Of a stretch of DNA of 44,041 nt, positions 21,801 to 29,811 are shown one piece after another; position 1 is the first letter of the stretch; each line of letters begins with the position of its first letter. Made by a program: the position numbers and the translations under genes. The notes beneath the pieces were generated by a model, which had not been told where the DNA came from, did no database searches, and saw nothing but the letters and a program-made list of their open reading frames with translations. Source of the DNA: a virus; the IMG/VR virus record IMGVR_UViG_3300018080_000280, positions 1 through 44,041 of that record. The stretch is one strand, 5' to 3'.

Positions 21801-23549
21801 GAGAGATGTCGTTCCTCTGAGGACGTTCCCCACCCACTGACCGGCGAGATCACTCCAGAAGGTCCCTTCGACTGCGGGCCTGAGCCCCGAGGTCATGAGG
21901 CTCACAGGGGTGGATCGTGGAGCGTTTACATTCGGAGTGTCCTCGACCAGGAGGTCCTTGATGAACCACTCACTGATCTCGCCGGCGTCATGCCGTGCGA
22001 AGAAGTAGAGCTCCCCATCATAGAAATGCTTCTTCTGAGTGTAGACTGCTTCCGCATGCTCCACTCCGTCGATGAAGAGGACGGCAGAGGTCTCTGTCGT
22101 GTAGACGTCGATCTCGTACCATGTACTTGCTGAGGGGGTCCATGACCCTCCTGTTGGTGGATACGCCGCCCCTCCTATGATGTTGGAGACCCAGAGAGAA
22201 CCTCCTGCGGTCATGTCCAGGGTGACAGAGATGTAGTCAGAAGATGACCCGTCACTCCTTAATTGGAGCTGGAAGGCTTTGCTGTCAGTCGAGGTATCAT
22301 TCGATCCCTTCTTGATCCTGAAGTGGATGTGACTGTTGTAATTCAACCCTCCCGACTTATCTCTGATGAAGCCGCTCAGTTGATTATCGAGGTTCGTGGC
22401 CTCGTACATCTTGATCGCCTTCTCGGTGCTGTCATAGGTGGGGGTCGTGGCCCCGACGGAGGAGTACTCGCTTGTGGTGTCCTCGTTGAGACTGTCGTAG
22501 AAGTGGATCGGGAGGTTGTCCATCCCATCCGAGAGGTACATCCTCCGGAGGTACCCGCCCCGGTATCCTGTCGCCACGTAGAGGTTGGTCCTGTCGCATG
22601 CGTTCGATGGTGATGCAGTCGGCATATATGTCCAATCAATGAACTCACCGTCGATGTAGAGGGCCGATCTCTGCTCGATGAAGTCGAACACGAGCTGATA
22701 AGTATGGACCCCGGTGAGGGTCTTGAGCACCTTGGTCCTCAGTGATCCGTCAGCGTTCTCACAGATCACGCCGTCGGTGTAGAGGATGATGTAGGCGATC
22801 CTTGCGTTCCCTCCTGTAGGTCCCTTCCCTTGTGCCTGCATGAGGCCGATCGTCGTCGATCCTGTTCCGGTGTCGGGGTTCGCCTCGATCTCCAGGACAT
22901 ACGATCCCTTGTGCCCGATCAGCTTGTCGGTACCTGATGCGATCCCGTAGATCGAAGTGTTCCCTGAGAGCTGACCGTTCCGGAGATCGATCCCCTTCTC
23001 AGCGATCACTGCACCCTGGGTAGGATAGACCTTGTTATATCCTTTCATCCCACTGATCGCATCGTTGGCGGCGTAGGTACCCCAGGCTTCCTCCTTCAAG
23101 AAGTTCGCCTCATAAAAATAATCGGAGTAGGAAGCCCTGACGTGCCCATCTGTCTCGAGGTGCCAGCACCCTCCGACGTCGCAGAGAGGATTGATCCCGA
23201 GTGGATCAAGGCTCTGAGGGATCGCCATGCACGAGAGAACAACGAGTGCGGTCAAGGCTCCTATGCTCCTACTGAAGCCTCCCGGCCCAAGGTAGAAGCT
23301 CAGCTTCCTACCTGCCCGAGCGGCCCATCGTCTCAGTATGCCCGGGCCCTTGATGATCTTCTCCACCGCCCTGCGGATCGGGTCGGGGAGATGCTTGCCC
23401 CTGAAATAACGTCGCAGGTGCCTCATGGTGAGCCCTCTCCTCCGATCGGGGCTCGAGGCAGTGTCAACTACCTCGAGGGTCTCGATGCCCTGAGAAGCGC
23501 CGAAAATGGCAAGGAGGGCGATGAGTGCGACGATGATCTTCTTCAACAT
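18843..23549 (-). CDS. Giant multi-LamG virion adhesin candidate
   Basis: 1568 residues, the largest gene; ATG at 23549 with GGAGGT 7 bases upstream. The N-terminus has two hydrophobic stretches: a signal-like KKIIVALIALLAIFG (3-17) and GALTALVVLSCMAIP (~97-111), separated by a very basic loop. At least three LamG/concanavalin-like modules follow, marked by ALYIDGEF (~303), AVLFIDGVEH (~495) and AMLFIDGVLG (~860), each after a 'W.....V......' strand. A fourth LamG-like region lies at ~1120-1250 (VLVYDRALERWEE), and the C-terminus (~1290-1560) looks beta-helical. LamG folds bind sugars or proteins, so host-surface attachment is likely. A membrane-anchored or virion-exposed location cannot be decided. 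Confidence 0.6.
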   Translation of the reverse strand: MLKKIIVALIALLAIFGASQGIETLEVVDTASSPDRRRGLTMRHLRRYFRGKHLPDPIRRAVEKIIKGPGILRRWAARAGRKLSFYLGPGGFSRSIGALTALVVLSCMAIPQSLDPLGINPLCDVGGCWHLETDGHVRASYSDYFYEANFLKEEAWGTYAANDAISGMKGYNKVYPTQGAVIAEKGIDLRNGQLSGNTSIYGIASGTDKLIGHKGSYVLEIEANPDTGTGSTTIGLMQAQGKGPTGGNARIAYIILYTDGVICENADGSLRTKVLKTLTGVHTYQLVFDFIEQRSALYIDGEFIDWTYMPTASPSNACDRTNLYVATGYRGGYLRRMYLSDGMDNLPIHFYDSLNEDTTSEYSSVGATTPTYDSTEKAIKMYEATNLDNQLSGFIRDKSGGLNYNSHIHFRIKKGSNDTSTDSKAFQLQLRSDGSSSDYISVTLDMTAGGSLWVSNIIGGAAYPPTGGSWTPSASTWYEIDVYTTETSAVLFIDGVEHAEAVYTQKKHFYDGELYFFARHDAGEISEWFIKDLLVEDTPNVNAPRSTPVSLMTSGLRPAVEGTFWSDLAGQWVGNVLRGTTSLGANGIFGGSIENQYTGTSTSGCEFRIDSSVDFTKYWGIRFAYEVDNITDLSSMSIYIESGAHGSYGDDALKSLTTPTAANKKYYMTLLFDDFIEGGIDWTAVNFFRIIGISSTSQARNTVVSDIQLLGGPEHDIRGQPLLNTGTVDDTPDWVLGGDTAPTWDAGNTCFNLEDNTAADNSTSNMDRTEVYNMNGVVVIRFMYQQQADDTSTDPAQINYRYIESSAGRINCEYTGTQWNCWLNSAGGVHFYTSYTIAKDTNWHEFVLYCHREKGAMLFIDGVLGTPDYSITGTWTDWTTPNYHRFTSKHDNGEKSHVHIKEIKVERFPLNVHWYQSNELEFLTDTLSPSGSDHMDGDWTGGGTEAIVNTGAPLTNLKFLRATGVPNASNTVYSFDSGADLSRYTKLRFWTRYSGAGNGTIYIRTSSGNQYTQTLAHVTSWKLWELDLPNVTGHGWGTTGSPDLANINDILIFNSTGGAVDCDFYGIQFISEEGEVENFLPQKLQIEEGLEFADGGENVEPSTNPLSVGTGDITVQGLMKWHNPIDTGGSFDGGGLIGSRQVNPGIQLGIDGGGYYFYTRDAGGTSLTTSIASTSIPVDKALNVAGIREGTTLSSILGSFRKVNTGLTVRDLTLGGDYAHVAEPYGNGGDGTDGEVYQVLVYDRALERWEEYWNRHFPKNPIKKGLVLWYDPDEIDGSTWSDLSENAYDGTISAGVDTKRGSLVMIGEKARVYNLEVNGNFKADNSTLTILDLWEAGFQGIGTWQSEINTLTVETETSTFDEGIGVTSGYWNFPGSCAFDHIKINGMAGVAAPYSTIGTLGDCSVVTGVLELVEGSISHIYADATTSYSSMLPNALNRGMEARLEDGIMTDDILARYRKITCANGTQWEFALTDTIKWQDFAVEGTGYFSIYDGIDLVTIGIKFNGDEVEDNTVGAGEFIEALGGGASWTVTRREGDHLYGYPGRWENYRDWINLADWKNLDDYIDKR

Positions 23550-23573
23550 GCGAGGACCTCCGGAGCTCCATGA

Positions 23574-23900
23574 TCAGGATCGGCGTTCTGGGGTGGCCTC
23601 GAAGGTCCCCGTTCCATCGTCCTCTTCGACCTCAGCACCGAGGGCCTGGAGCCTACCCAGGGCTTGCTGGTACTCCCAGGTCGCCATGGACAGTTCTCTC
23701 TTGGCCTCCTCTCTCTGCTGGAGAGCGGTCAGGTAGGCAGGGTTCTGGAGCATGTTCTCGACATCCTCCGCCTCCTTGTCGTACTTCTCCTGAGCGAGCC
23801 TCACCCTTCTCTTCAGGACAGGGATGCCCCTGTTCAAGAGAGTGGAGGGATTGGTCACTTCTGCGAGCTTTTTCCTGAACTCTTCTTTTTCATCTGCCAC
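23574..23900 (-). CDS. Coiled-coil protein
   Basis: 108 residues; GTG at 23900 with GGAGGT 8 bases upstream. Continuous charged helices (VLKRRVRLAQEKYDKEAEDV, REEAKRELSMATWEYQQALG) indicate a coiled coil. It overlaps the upstream gene by 46 bases. Together with its two upstream neighbours it may form a small structural or lysis cassette; no family is recognised. Confidence 0.6.
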   Translation of the reverse strand: MADEKEEFRKKLAEVTNPSTLLNRGIPVLKRRVRLAQEKYDKEAEDVENMLQNPAYLTALQQREEAKRELSMATWEYQQALGRLQALGAEVEEDDGTGTFEATPERRS

Positions 23901-24190
23901 TCTGTCACCTCCTCGTTAGCAATGGTGTCTGGATAGATTTCCCTCTCGAGGACCTTCTTCCAGTATCCGAGCTTCCGGACCTTCTCTACCTCCTGGTAGA
24001 CCTCGTCCTTGCGAAGCTGTATCTCACCAGACTGAAGGAGCTCCTTGTACTCCTCCATCTTGGCGGTCTTGCTCTCCTTCGCCGTCTCAAGGGCGGCGAG
24101 GATGTCGAGGAGCTCCGTCCGGAGCTTCTCCTTGGGGAGCTCGGCGAGCTCCACTCTGATCTTGTCGTTCGTTCTTTTCAGATCAATCAT
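23855..24190 (-). CDS. Coiled-coil protein
   Basis: 111 residues; ATG at 24190 overlaps the previous stop as ATGA, GGGGG site 6 bases upstream. Entirely helical and charged (LRTELLDILAALETAKESKT, EVYQEVEKVRKLGYWKKVLE), Lys/Ser-rich at the end. Probably a dimeric or trimeric coiled coil. Unknown role. Confidence 0.6.
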   Translation of the reverse strand: MIDLKRTNDKIRVELAELPKEKLRTELLDILAALETAKESKTAKMEEYKELLQSGEIQLRKDEVYQEVEKVRKLGYWKKVLEREIYPDTIANEEVTEWQMKKKSSGKSSQK

Positions 24191-24579
24191 CCGAATACCC
24201 CCGCTTCAATGAGCTTGTAAAGGACCCACCCGAGGACGGAGAGCGCCGCTCCCCCTCCCACTGTCGGCAGGCCGATCTTGAGCGTGATGTCCTTAGCCCC
24301 CCACTTGCTGTTCTCCTCTTCCTCTGGACCGTTCCCCCTGGGGGCAGGGTTCTGTCCTGGGCACGTTGCCTTCCTGGCGGCGCACTCGATCTTGATAGCT
24401 TCGAGCTCCTTGCCATGAGCCTCAAAGCGTTGCGATCCCTTCTTGAGCTCCTTGTCGATGCTGTCCAGACGTGGGGACAGTCTCTCGACTACCTTGTCGG
24501 CGTGCTTGTCGAGTATGTCTGGTAGTTCTGCTCTCGGCACGAGAAACCTCTCCATCAGTTGTATGTCTTGTTCGTCCAT
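24187..24579 (-). CDS. Coiled-coil protein with C-terminal membrane helix
   Basis: 130 residues from ATG at 24579 (a GTG at 24588 is in frame). A helical N-terminal half (DILDKHADKVVERLSPRLDS ... ELKKGSQRFEAHGKELEAIK) is followed by two Cys and one membrane segment near the C-terminus (IGLPTVGGGAALSVLGWVLYKLI). The coiled coil plus C-terminal helix resembles the XhlA-type accessory lysis proteins of bacterial phages, but lysis of archaeal hosts is poorly known, so this is only a hint. Confidence 0.6.
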   Translation of the reverse strand: MDEQDIQLMERFLVPRAELPDILDKHADKVVERLSPRLDSIDKELKKGSQRFEAHGKELEAIKIECAARKATCPGQNPAPRGNGPEEEENSKWGAKDITLKIGLPTVGGGAALSVLGWVLYKLIEAGVFG

Positions 24580-24600
24580 GGTGATCACCGGGATCGTGGA

Positions 24601-24631
24601 GGAGGGGCCCCCAAAACAAGGGGCCCACTCC
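24601..24631 (-). promoter_or_regulatory. Strong hairpin between virion genes
   Basis: GGGCCCC (24605-24611) pairs with GGGGCCC (24620-24626) around an 8-base loop, extended by four more pairs beyond a one-base bulge. It follows the stop of the gene ending at 24640 and precedes the next start at 24579. Without a T run it more likely attenuates or stabilises mRNA than terminates it. Confidence 0.5.
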
Positions 24632-24639
24632 AGTCACGT

Positions 24640-25317
24640 CTACTTCTTGTAGACGCAGAACGAGCTGTGGACGAAGGGGTTGTTCCCCAGATCACAGCCG
24701 GCGATGTCGTTGTAGAGGCTCACCTGGACCCAGTCCAAGTGCTTGAAGGTCAGGACCCCGCCGAGGTCGATGTTCACGGTGTACACCTCGAGGGGTGTAT
24801 CGTCCGTGACCTGCTCGACTGCGGTGAGGGCCGTTCCAGCGTCGTCTGCCACTACGGCGTAATCGCTCTCGTTCCTCGTTGTCGGGACCCTCCTGACGGT
24901 CCCGTTCCAGTCCGACTTCTTCGTCTTGTCGGTCTCGTTCGCATTGATGAGAAGGATCAACCTGAGCCAGTTCTCATCAGTGCTGAAGTCCGGAGGGATG
25001 TGGAAGCCTCTGAAGGCGTAGTCGATGGCGGTATCCTTCGCAAACTCGAGTGTGGTACCCATCCATTGCGTAGTTGTGCCGGTGACTGCCTGAGTGGCTC
25101 CATCTGTCCCATCGGGGTCCCAAGTTTTCATGGGCATGTCGATGATCCCGTATCCTGCGGGCAGGTCCTCTCCGAATATCTTGTCGTATCGTCCCTGCGG
25201 ACCTCCTCTCGCCTCCTGGACCTCCGGGACGCTGTTGATCACAGCGCTCAGGATAGCGGCCAGGATTAGAGAGATGATCACGACGGAGACGACGGTGGCG
25301 GCCAATATTGCGCTCAT
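24640..25317 (-). CDS. Membrane-anchored or virion protein with N-terminal hydrophobic helix
   Basis: 225 residues; ATG at 25317, GGAGGGTGA site. Residues ~4-28 (ILAATVVSVVIISLILAAIL) are a signal-anchor-like segment. The rest is a beta-rich domain (LEFAKDTAIDYAFRGFHIPP, VYTVNIDLGGVLTFKHLDWV) with two Cys near the end (GCDLGNN, SFCVYK) that could form a disulfide. Located among capsid genes; could be a minor capsid or envelope-interacting protein. No family is recognised. Confidence 0.55.
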   Translation of the reverse strand: MSAILAATVVSVVIISLILAAILSAVINSVPEVQEARGGPQGRYDKIFGEDLPAGYGIIDMPMKTWDPDGTDGATQAVTGTTTQWMGTTLEFAKDTAIDYAFRGFHIPPDFSTDENWLRLILLINANETDKTKKSDWNGTVRRVPTTRNESDYAVVADDAGTALTAVEQVTDDTPLEVYTVNIDLGGVLTFKHLDWVQVSLYNDIAGCDLGNNPFVHSSFCVYKK

Positions 25318-26261
25318 TCTTCACCCTCCTGTGGGAGCTCTCTCACGCCGGTCTTGAGCCTCTCAAGACCTTGCGTCTCCCTACTCTCATCGAAGAGCCA
25401 ATCGGTGAGTGTAGGTCTGTAGTTCGGGCTGTCCTTCTCGAGAAGCTCGAGCCAGTGGATCGTGACGCTGATGTCCTTGAAGATCAGGTTCCCCTTCTCA
25501 TCGTAGACATCGTTGCCCGGCACCAATGGTTCGATCTTCCCTTCCTTGAGGAGACGGACGTACTTCATCACCTCATCGACAGGACCCTCGAGGACCTTCT
25601 GCAAGGCTCCCACGGGTCCGTCTCCCCCCTCCGTATGTCTCGGCAGGGGCCCCCATTTCTCCTGGTACTTCCAGTATGATCCGGGGCGTGATGCGATCTT
25701 CCTGTACTCCTCGGACAGCTCCCTCGTCCACTGCTTCGCCAGCTTGATACGATCCGGATGGCGGGTGCCGATCCGGGCCAGGACGCTCTCCTCGATGTCG
25801 ACTGGCATATCACGCTGGAACTCCAGCTTACAAGTATGCTGGAGTGGTGAGTGCTCGAAGGTGCGATCGGGGCCCATGTAGGTCACTATGAAGTGCTTGA
25901 TCCTAAACCTGGGCCCCTTCGCCGGTGGCTCCTTTGGAGGGAGGTCCTTGGTGGCGTTGTCGTTCACCTCCTTGAGAGCATCGACCACTTCATCGGGGAG
26001 CTCCGACTTCGCCGCCTGCATCGTGGCCGCAGGGGTGGCGTCGATGATCGCCTTGATGATCTTCTTCTTGGATGTGAATTTGGAGGCCTTGATCCCTCTC
26101 GAGGCCGCCATCTGAATGAGCTCGTCCTTGTCCCACTTGTCCAGGTCCTCGAAGGTGTCCTGGGGCACGACAGGAGGAGAGGCCGGTGGCTTCTCCTTCT
26201 CCTGCTCCTTCTTCTTGGCCGGCTTCTTGGGGGTCTTGGCCTTCTTCTTCTCCTTCGCCAT
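25314..26261 (-). CDS. Lys-rich protein with SAP-like motif
   Basis: 315 residues from ATG at 26261, GGGAGGT site 6 bases upstream. The N-terminal ~40 residues are Lys/Pro-rich. Residues ~50-85 (LDKWDKDELIQMAASRGIKA ... KKKIIKAI) fit a SAP/HeH-like helix-extended-helix DNA-binding motif. A C-terminal alpha/beta domain (FRIKHFIVTYMGP ... CKLEFQRDMPVDI ... WLELLEKDSP) is unrecognised. The place just after the major capsid gene suggests a head protein that may touch packaged DNA. Confidence 0.6.
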   Translation of the reverse strand: MAKEKKKAKTPKKPAKKKEQEKEKPPASPPVVPQDTFEDLDKWDKDELIQMAASRGIKASKFTSKKKIIKAIIDATPAATMQAAKSELPDEVVDALKEVNDNATKDLPPKEPPAKGPRFRIKHFIVTYMGPDRTFEHSPLQHTCKLEFQRDMPVDIEESVLARIGTRHPDRIKLAKQWTRELSEEYRKIASRPGSYWKYQEKWGPLPRHTEGGDGPVGALQKVLEGPVDEVMKYVRLLKEGKIEPLVPGNDVYDEKGNLIFKDISVTIHWLELLEKDSPNYRPTLTDWLFDESRETQGLERLKTGVRELPQEGEE

Positions 26262-26304
26262 TTTGATACCTCCCGGTGCTCCCGATCTCCCAGGCAGTCC
26301 CCGA

Positions 26305-27432
26305 TCAGAGTATGTCTCTGACCTTGAACTGAGCCTTGGAGAGATCAGTGTAGAGCTCGGCCTCCATGTAGTAGTTGTACCTGTCCGCATAGATGCCCGT
26401 TACGAGCACGTTGTCGGTCTGGACGGTTCCAGGAGGTATGAGGATTTTCACCCCCATGAAGTCCTGGTTGAACCCGTAGAGCCACGAGATCGTGGACTGC
26501 TTGACGTGGTTCACCGAGAAGATCGGGTGCTTGTAGAGCTTCGGCGTCCTGATCGAGTAGGGTGTCCCCTGATCGGTCGAGATGCCGTTGATGCTCATGC
26601 CGACGTCCTCTTCCTTCCTCCAGATGGAGGGGCCGACCTGCTGAGCAGATCGCCAGTAGGTGTCGTAGCCGGTCATCAGCATGTATGCGAAGCGCCCCCT
26701 GGGGCCCTTGGCATACGGCTCTACTGCGGCAAGGCTGTCCTCGATGTACTTCAGCTTGTAAGCACCTGGGACGGCTGATCTGTGGCTCACATACGGATTG
26801 AACCACGTGTTCGCTGACTTGTCGATGTTCATGAAGTCCTCATCGCCGGCTGTCTCACCGCATGCGGCGACCTCCACGCTCGAGGCAGTGAGCCTGTCAC
26901 CGCTCTCGATGTTGTTCCCTGCGGCGGTATCGAAATACGCCACCAGGGCCCTGTCGATCAAGTCCTTCCACTCGGAGCCGGTATCCCGGACAAGCTGATC
27001 TGAGGAGATCAGATCGTCCTTCCCCTCGAGTGCCTTGTAGCTCTTGTTGATGTCCACGGTCTTGCCGTGGAGCTTCGGAGCTATGTATCCCTGGGAATAG
27101 GTCCTCACGTCCCCGGCGGGAACGGAGCCTCCCAGTGCGATACCTCCACCGCTTGTGGCGGCGGCGGCGCTCAGGAGTGGATGCCCGGACTTCAGGTAAG
27201 GCCTCTTGGGGTTGAGACCCATCACTTCTTCCGAGTAGATCACGTTCACTACGGCCTCAGTGCCGTATCTCTTGTTGTAGATGCCACCGGTTCCGATGCC
27301 GTAGGCCGCCTTCAGCGATGTCCCGAGGGATGCGCTTCCGAACTGGTCCGTGGCCTCGAAGAACTCGGCGGGGATCAGGTTGCTGTTGGACAGGTAGCTG
27401 ATCCACTCCACCATTGCGAAGTTTTCGCTCAT
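26305..27432 (-). CDS. Major capsid protein (HK97-fold candidate)
   Basis: 375 residues; ATG at 27432 with AAGGAG 10 bases upstream. It directly follows the protease-scaffold gene, the canonical place. Features consistent with HK97-fold capsid proteins are the N-terminal helical arm, a long central region with the ALVAYFDTAAGNNI helix, and a late strand-rich end (ISWLYGFNQDFMGVKILIPP, VLVTGIYADRYNYYMEAELY). The length is typical. Identification is by context and size; the fold itself cannot be seen directly. Confidence 0.75.
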   Translation of the reverse strand: MSENFAMVEWISYLSNSNLIPAEFFEATDQFGSASLGTSLKAAYGIGTGGIYNKRYGTEAVVNVIYSEEVMGLNPKRPYLKSGHPLLSAAAATSGGGIALGGSVPAGDVRTYSQGYIAPKLHGKTVDINKSYKALEGKDDLISSDQLVRDTGSEWKDLIDRALVAYFDTAAGNNIESGDRLTASSVEVAACGETAGDEDFMNIDKSANTWFNPYVSHRSAVPGAYKLKYIEDSLAAVEPYAKGPRGRFAYMLMTGYDTYWRSAQQVGPSIWRKEEDVGMSINGISTDQGTPYSIRTPKLYKHPIFSVNHVKQSTISWLYGFNQDFMGVKILIPPGTVQTDNVLVTGIYADRYNYYMEAELYTDLSKAQFKVRDIL

Positions 27433-27470
27433 GTCGATCTCTCCTTACGGGTGTGTGTTCGTGATCCAGA

Positions 27471-29039
27471 TCAGACCTTCTCAGGGGTCACGGGCACCTT
27501 GTCGATGGCGGCCTGCCTTGCGGCGGGGTCCATCGTGCTGAACTCCCTGGGGTTGATCTGTGTGCCCTGTCCATCCGGAGGAGCCTGTCCTCCCTCGTTC
27601 AGGGTCCTGCTTCTCTGAGGTCCTGGTGTGCTGACCTTCCTCGAGAGAGCGGCGACGCTCTTCTTGGAAGCCTCGAGCTCCTTCTGGGCGGCTTCGGCCT
27701 TGGCCTCTGCCTCCTTCTGAGCCTTCTGGGCGATCTCCAGTTCCTTCTTGTGCTTCTCCTCCTCGTTCGAGGCGGGCTCGTCCTCTTCCTCCTCTTCAGG
27801 GGGCTCCTGCTTGGCCTTGAGGTCAGCGAGCTCCTTCGTCGCCGCATCCAGCGACTTCTGGGTCTCGGCCTGCTTGTCGGTCAAGCTCTTGACGGTTTCC
27901 TGGAGCTCCTTGAGTTCGGCGGAAGGTGCCCCCTCTGCGGGGGGCGTCTCTGCCGGAGGGGCGGCTGGAGCGCTCTTCTCCTCCACGGCCTTGACCCTGT
28001 CACCCAGGGACTTGACCTCAGTGGAGACGGCGCCAAACTGCTCCTCCAGGAACTTCTTGGTTTCTTCATCCATTGGCAAGGTTTTCACCTCTTTGTCCTC
28101 ACCGTCGAGGACCCTCTGAAGATCAGATAGAGCCTCCTTCTCAGAAGTCTCAAGGGCCCGGAGGGCCACGAACCTCTGAGCGAGAGGGCTCTCCTTGACG
28201 GCTTGATTGATGTCATTAGGCAGGGTGCCTTGTGACCGTAACATATCGAGATCGAGGACGAGCTCCTTGGTCGTGATCTCTGACCCGAGCGCCTCCTTGA
28301 CCTTCGATCCTGAGTTCATGTAGAGGACCTGACACATCTCCTTGGCGTCCGGGCCCATCCACTTCATCCTGGACATGCAGTTCGATACCCACTCCTCGGG
28401 GATCGCTGAACTCGGCTCCATGTCCGCATCGTCGTATCCTCCAGGTTGTGCCATCTTGACCGATGCCATCTCCCTGATCTTGCTATGGGGGACTGCGGGG
28501 ATCGCAGGCATCCCGTTCGGGCCCCTCTTCCCCTCGTCTATGATCGATACCTCGAAGGGGAGGACCCTGGTGATCGTGTTCCCGAACACCTCTCCCGTCT
28601 TGGTGTCGTACTCGAAGTATCCCGATCTCTTGTTTCCTCCCCAGGACAGCCCCTTCCACTTGCCGGCCTTCCCTCTGTTCCAGGCGAGATCGGCCTGGGG
28701 GAACTCTCCACCGAACTCGTCGGGGCCCTTGTGGACCACTCCGAGGAGGTCCAGGCACTTGAGACCGGTCTCGTCGTCGACGCCGATCTCCCATCCGTCC
28801 CAGTGGCCGATCACCTCATTCGAGTGAGTGTCGATCATGGGGCCGCCATGACCCCCTGTCCCTTCCTTGTTGGTGGGGGCCACGAACCAATCCATCGCTG
28901 GCGCCATGGCCTTGATCAGGGTGGTCTCGTCTACGTGATCAAGCTCTTCGATGAGGAGTGATCCCTTCACTCTGCGGGCCCCCTCATCGCCATAGGTCTG
29001 TATCTTGCCCTTCTTCCAGTGTATCCTTTTCCTGGTCAT
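27471..29039 (-). CDS. Prohead protease-scaffold fusion
   Basis: 522 residues from ATG at 29039 with GAGGTG 5 bases upstream, ATGA overlap with the gene before. Residues ~20-185 resemble HK97-family prohead serine proteases: H72 in IDTHSNEVIGHW, S132 in KGLSWGGN, and the ensuing LPFEVSIIDEGKRGPNGMPA strand with its A/P-rich turn. After a linker, residues ~330-490 are coiled coil (ELKELQETVKSLTDKQAETQ ... AEAAQKELEASKKSVAALSR), typical of a scaffold domain. One polypeptide would thus guide capsid assembly and then cleave itself and the capsid N-terminus. Confidence 0.7.
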   Translation of the reverse strand: MTRKRIHWKKGKIQTYGDEGARRVKGSLLIEELDHVDETTLIKAMAPAMDWFVAPTNKEGTGGHGGPMIDTHSNEVIGHWDGWEIGVDDETGLKCLDLLGVVHKGPDEFGGEFPQADLAWNRGKAGKWKGLSWGGNKRSGYFEYDTKTGEVFGNTITRVLPFEVSIIDEGKRGPNGMPAIPAVPHSKIREMASVKMAQPGGYDDADMEPSSAIPEEWVSNCMSRMKWMGPDAKEMCQVLYMNSGSKVKEALGSEITTKELVLDLDMLRSQGTLPNDINQAVKESPLAQRFVALRALETSEKEALSDLQRVLDGEDKEVKTLPMDEETKKFLEEQFGAVSTEVKSLGDRVKAVEEKSAPAAPPAETPPAEGAPSAELKELQETVKSLTDKQAETQKSLDAATKELADLKAKQEPPEEEEEDEPASNEEEKHKKELEIAQKAQKEAEAKAEAAQKELEASKKSVAALSRKVSTPGPQRSRTLNEGGQAPPDGQGTQINPREFSTMDPAARQAAIDKVPVTPEKV

Positions 29040-29638
29040 GCTCCCACCTCGATACGTGCCCCCGTGCTCTGAGTGAGCGGATAGAGGCTCTTCTTCTGCT
29101 TCATGATCTCCACCCCTCTGTGGGTGAAGTGCTTGGCGCTGATGCCCTTCTTGGCGATCTTGTACCATAGGCTCCAGCTCTGCATGTAGTTGACAGCAGG
29201 GGACCTCCAGGGCTCCTTGAACCATCGATCTCTCGGTGGTCCCTTCCGCACCCGGGGGCCCCACTCCTTGAACCAGATCGGGGCGAGCGGCATGCCCGTC
29301 TTGGGGTCAACGACGAGCTTGCCTCCCAACTTCTTCAGGAGCTTCTGCTGTTGTTTGGACAGTCTCACGGGGATCAGCTTCGCCTTGAATGGATCGGTGC
29401 CGATCTCCTGATAAAGTGCATAGTGCATGAGGTTCCGGATCGTGCCGTGGATCGTCTGCTTGTCCGTGTCGATCTCGTAGGCAGTCTCCCATCCTGCGAC
29501 GAGGTCCCCGGTCACTCCGATCGGGGTGAGGTCCTGGATCACTGACATGCCGTCCTCGGTGTATTGGATCGTGTCGTCGACCACGAGCCTGAAGAAGTCC
29601 TGCATGCCCTTCTCGTCTATCGTCACCTGGACGGTCAT
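29036..29638 (-). CDS. HK97 gp10-like head/tail neck protein
   Basis: 200 residues; ATG at 29638, GGAGGTG site. The motif HYALYQEIGTDPFK (~72-85) matches the 'YA.Y.E.GT' signature of HK97 gp10-type proteins that sit at the head-tail joint. The family is usually ~130-170 residues; this one has an extra C-terminal part rich in Trp and Lys. Its place in the head cluster rather than the tail cluster is a little unusual. The last codon couples to the protease gene. Confidence 0.6.
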   Translation of the reverse strand: MTVQVTIDEKGMQDFFRLVVDDTIQYTEDGMSVIQDLTPIGVTGDLVAGWETAYEIDTDKQTIHGTIRNLMHYALYQEIGTDPFKAKLIPVRLSKQQQKLLKKLGGKLVVDPKTGMPLAPIWFKEWGPRVRKGPPRDRWFKEPWRSPAVNYMQSWSLWYKIAKKGISAKHFTHRGVEIMKQKKSLYPLTQSTGARIEVGA

Positions 29639-29811
29639 GGCCCCACCTCCTCGAACGGGAAGGTCACGAGGTTCGTCTGGACGATGTCGATCATGCGGCT
29701 CTCTCGTCCCCCGTGGCTGATCTTGGTGGAGATCACGGCGCCCTTGTGATCCAGGTGCAGGAGGGAACAGTCGATGTCCACGGTGATCTGTGACAGGTCA
29801 AGCATGAGCAT
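29635..29811 (-). CDS. Small hypothetical beta protein
   Basis: 58 residues from ATG at 29811 (GAGGGGG site 4 bases upstream), overlapping the MuF-like gene by 14 bases and the next by ATGA. Short strands (MLMLDLSQITVDIDCSLLHL, AVISTKISHG, DIVQTNLVTFPF) suggest a small beta domain. No function is assigned. Confidence 0.6.
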   Translation of the reverse strand: MLMLDLSQITVDIDCSLLHLDHKGAVISTKISHGGRESRMIDIVQTNLVTFPFEEVGP

